A DNA stretch of 5,495 nucleotides from Comamonadaceae bacterium. GTDB lineage: Bacteria > Pseudomonadota > Gammaproteobacteria > Burkholderiales > Burkholderiaceae_C. Under the pieces are notes generated by a model that worked only from the letters and a program-made list of their open reading frames with translations, had not been told where the DNA came from and did no database searches. Where the stretch lies: assembly GCA_021286965.1 (NCBI GenBank), contig JAJTBK010000115.1, positions 1 to 5,495 of the forward strand. Direction: 5' to 3'. Positions 5,495 through 5,495 of this stretch are shown in pieces. Each line of letters starts with the position of its first letter. Positions within the stretch are counted from its first letter, which is position 1. A program made the translations under genes and the position numbers.

Positions 5495-5495
5495 C

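Noticed and set aside
1..5495. A previously undescribed multi-gene system (defence, secretion, biosynthesis or mobile island)
   Set aside because: All six genes belong to well-known families with separate roles and changing orientation. No transposase, integrase, direct-repeat array, toxin-antitoxin pair or RNA gene is seen.

Overview
The window is ordinary, very GC-rich chromosomal DNA that looks like a betaproteobacterium, most likely of the Comamonadaceae (Acidovorax/Alicycliphilus type). Three things point there: the strong GC bias at third codon positions, the ileS-lspA pair, and two copies of a short palindromic repeat that I recall as common in that family. The family assignment is inference from memory. 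No species can be named from the sequence alone.

Layout, left to right. The 3' end of ileS (2-478, +) carries the C-terminal zinc site of isoleucyl-tRNA synthetase. It is joined by a 1-nt TGATG overlap to lspA (478-999, +), the lipoprotein signal peptidase. A 124-nt spacer with a strong GC hairpin (1028-1051) leads to a Na/Pi-cotransporter-type membrane protein fused to a PhoU-like domain (1124-2800, +). That gene converges on a qorA-type NADPH:quinone reductase (2845-3828, -), and the short gap between them is filled by a repeat hairpin (2795-2860). A 70-nt divergent promoter region (3829-3898) separates qorA from an EamA/DMT-family exporter (3899-4801, +). The exporter converges on, and overlaps by 96 nt, the 3' end of a c-di-GMP phosphodiesterase (EAL domain) gene that runs off the right edge (4706-5494, -).

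How the genes relate. ileS and lspA are probably cotranscribed and translationally coupled. The others appear to be independent housekeeping or accessory functions: phosphate or anion transport, quinone/NADPH redox, metabolite export and c-di-GMP turnover. I see no mobile element with a transposase, no CRISPR array, no tRNA or rRNA, and no defence or other novel multi-gene system.

The most interesting observation is that the repeat at the Na/Pi-qorA junction has a diverged relative inside the ileS coding sequence (299-361). There it is read in frame as 21 residues directly before the zinc-binding cysteines. The local third-position GC falls to 10 of 21 codons, against 19 of 20 in blocks counted on either side. 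The junction copy also supplies the last codons and stop codons of both convergent genes.
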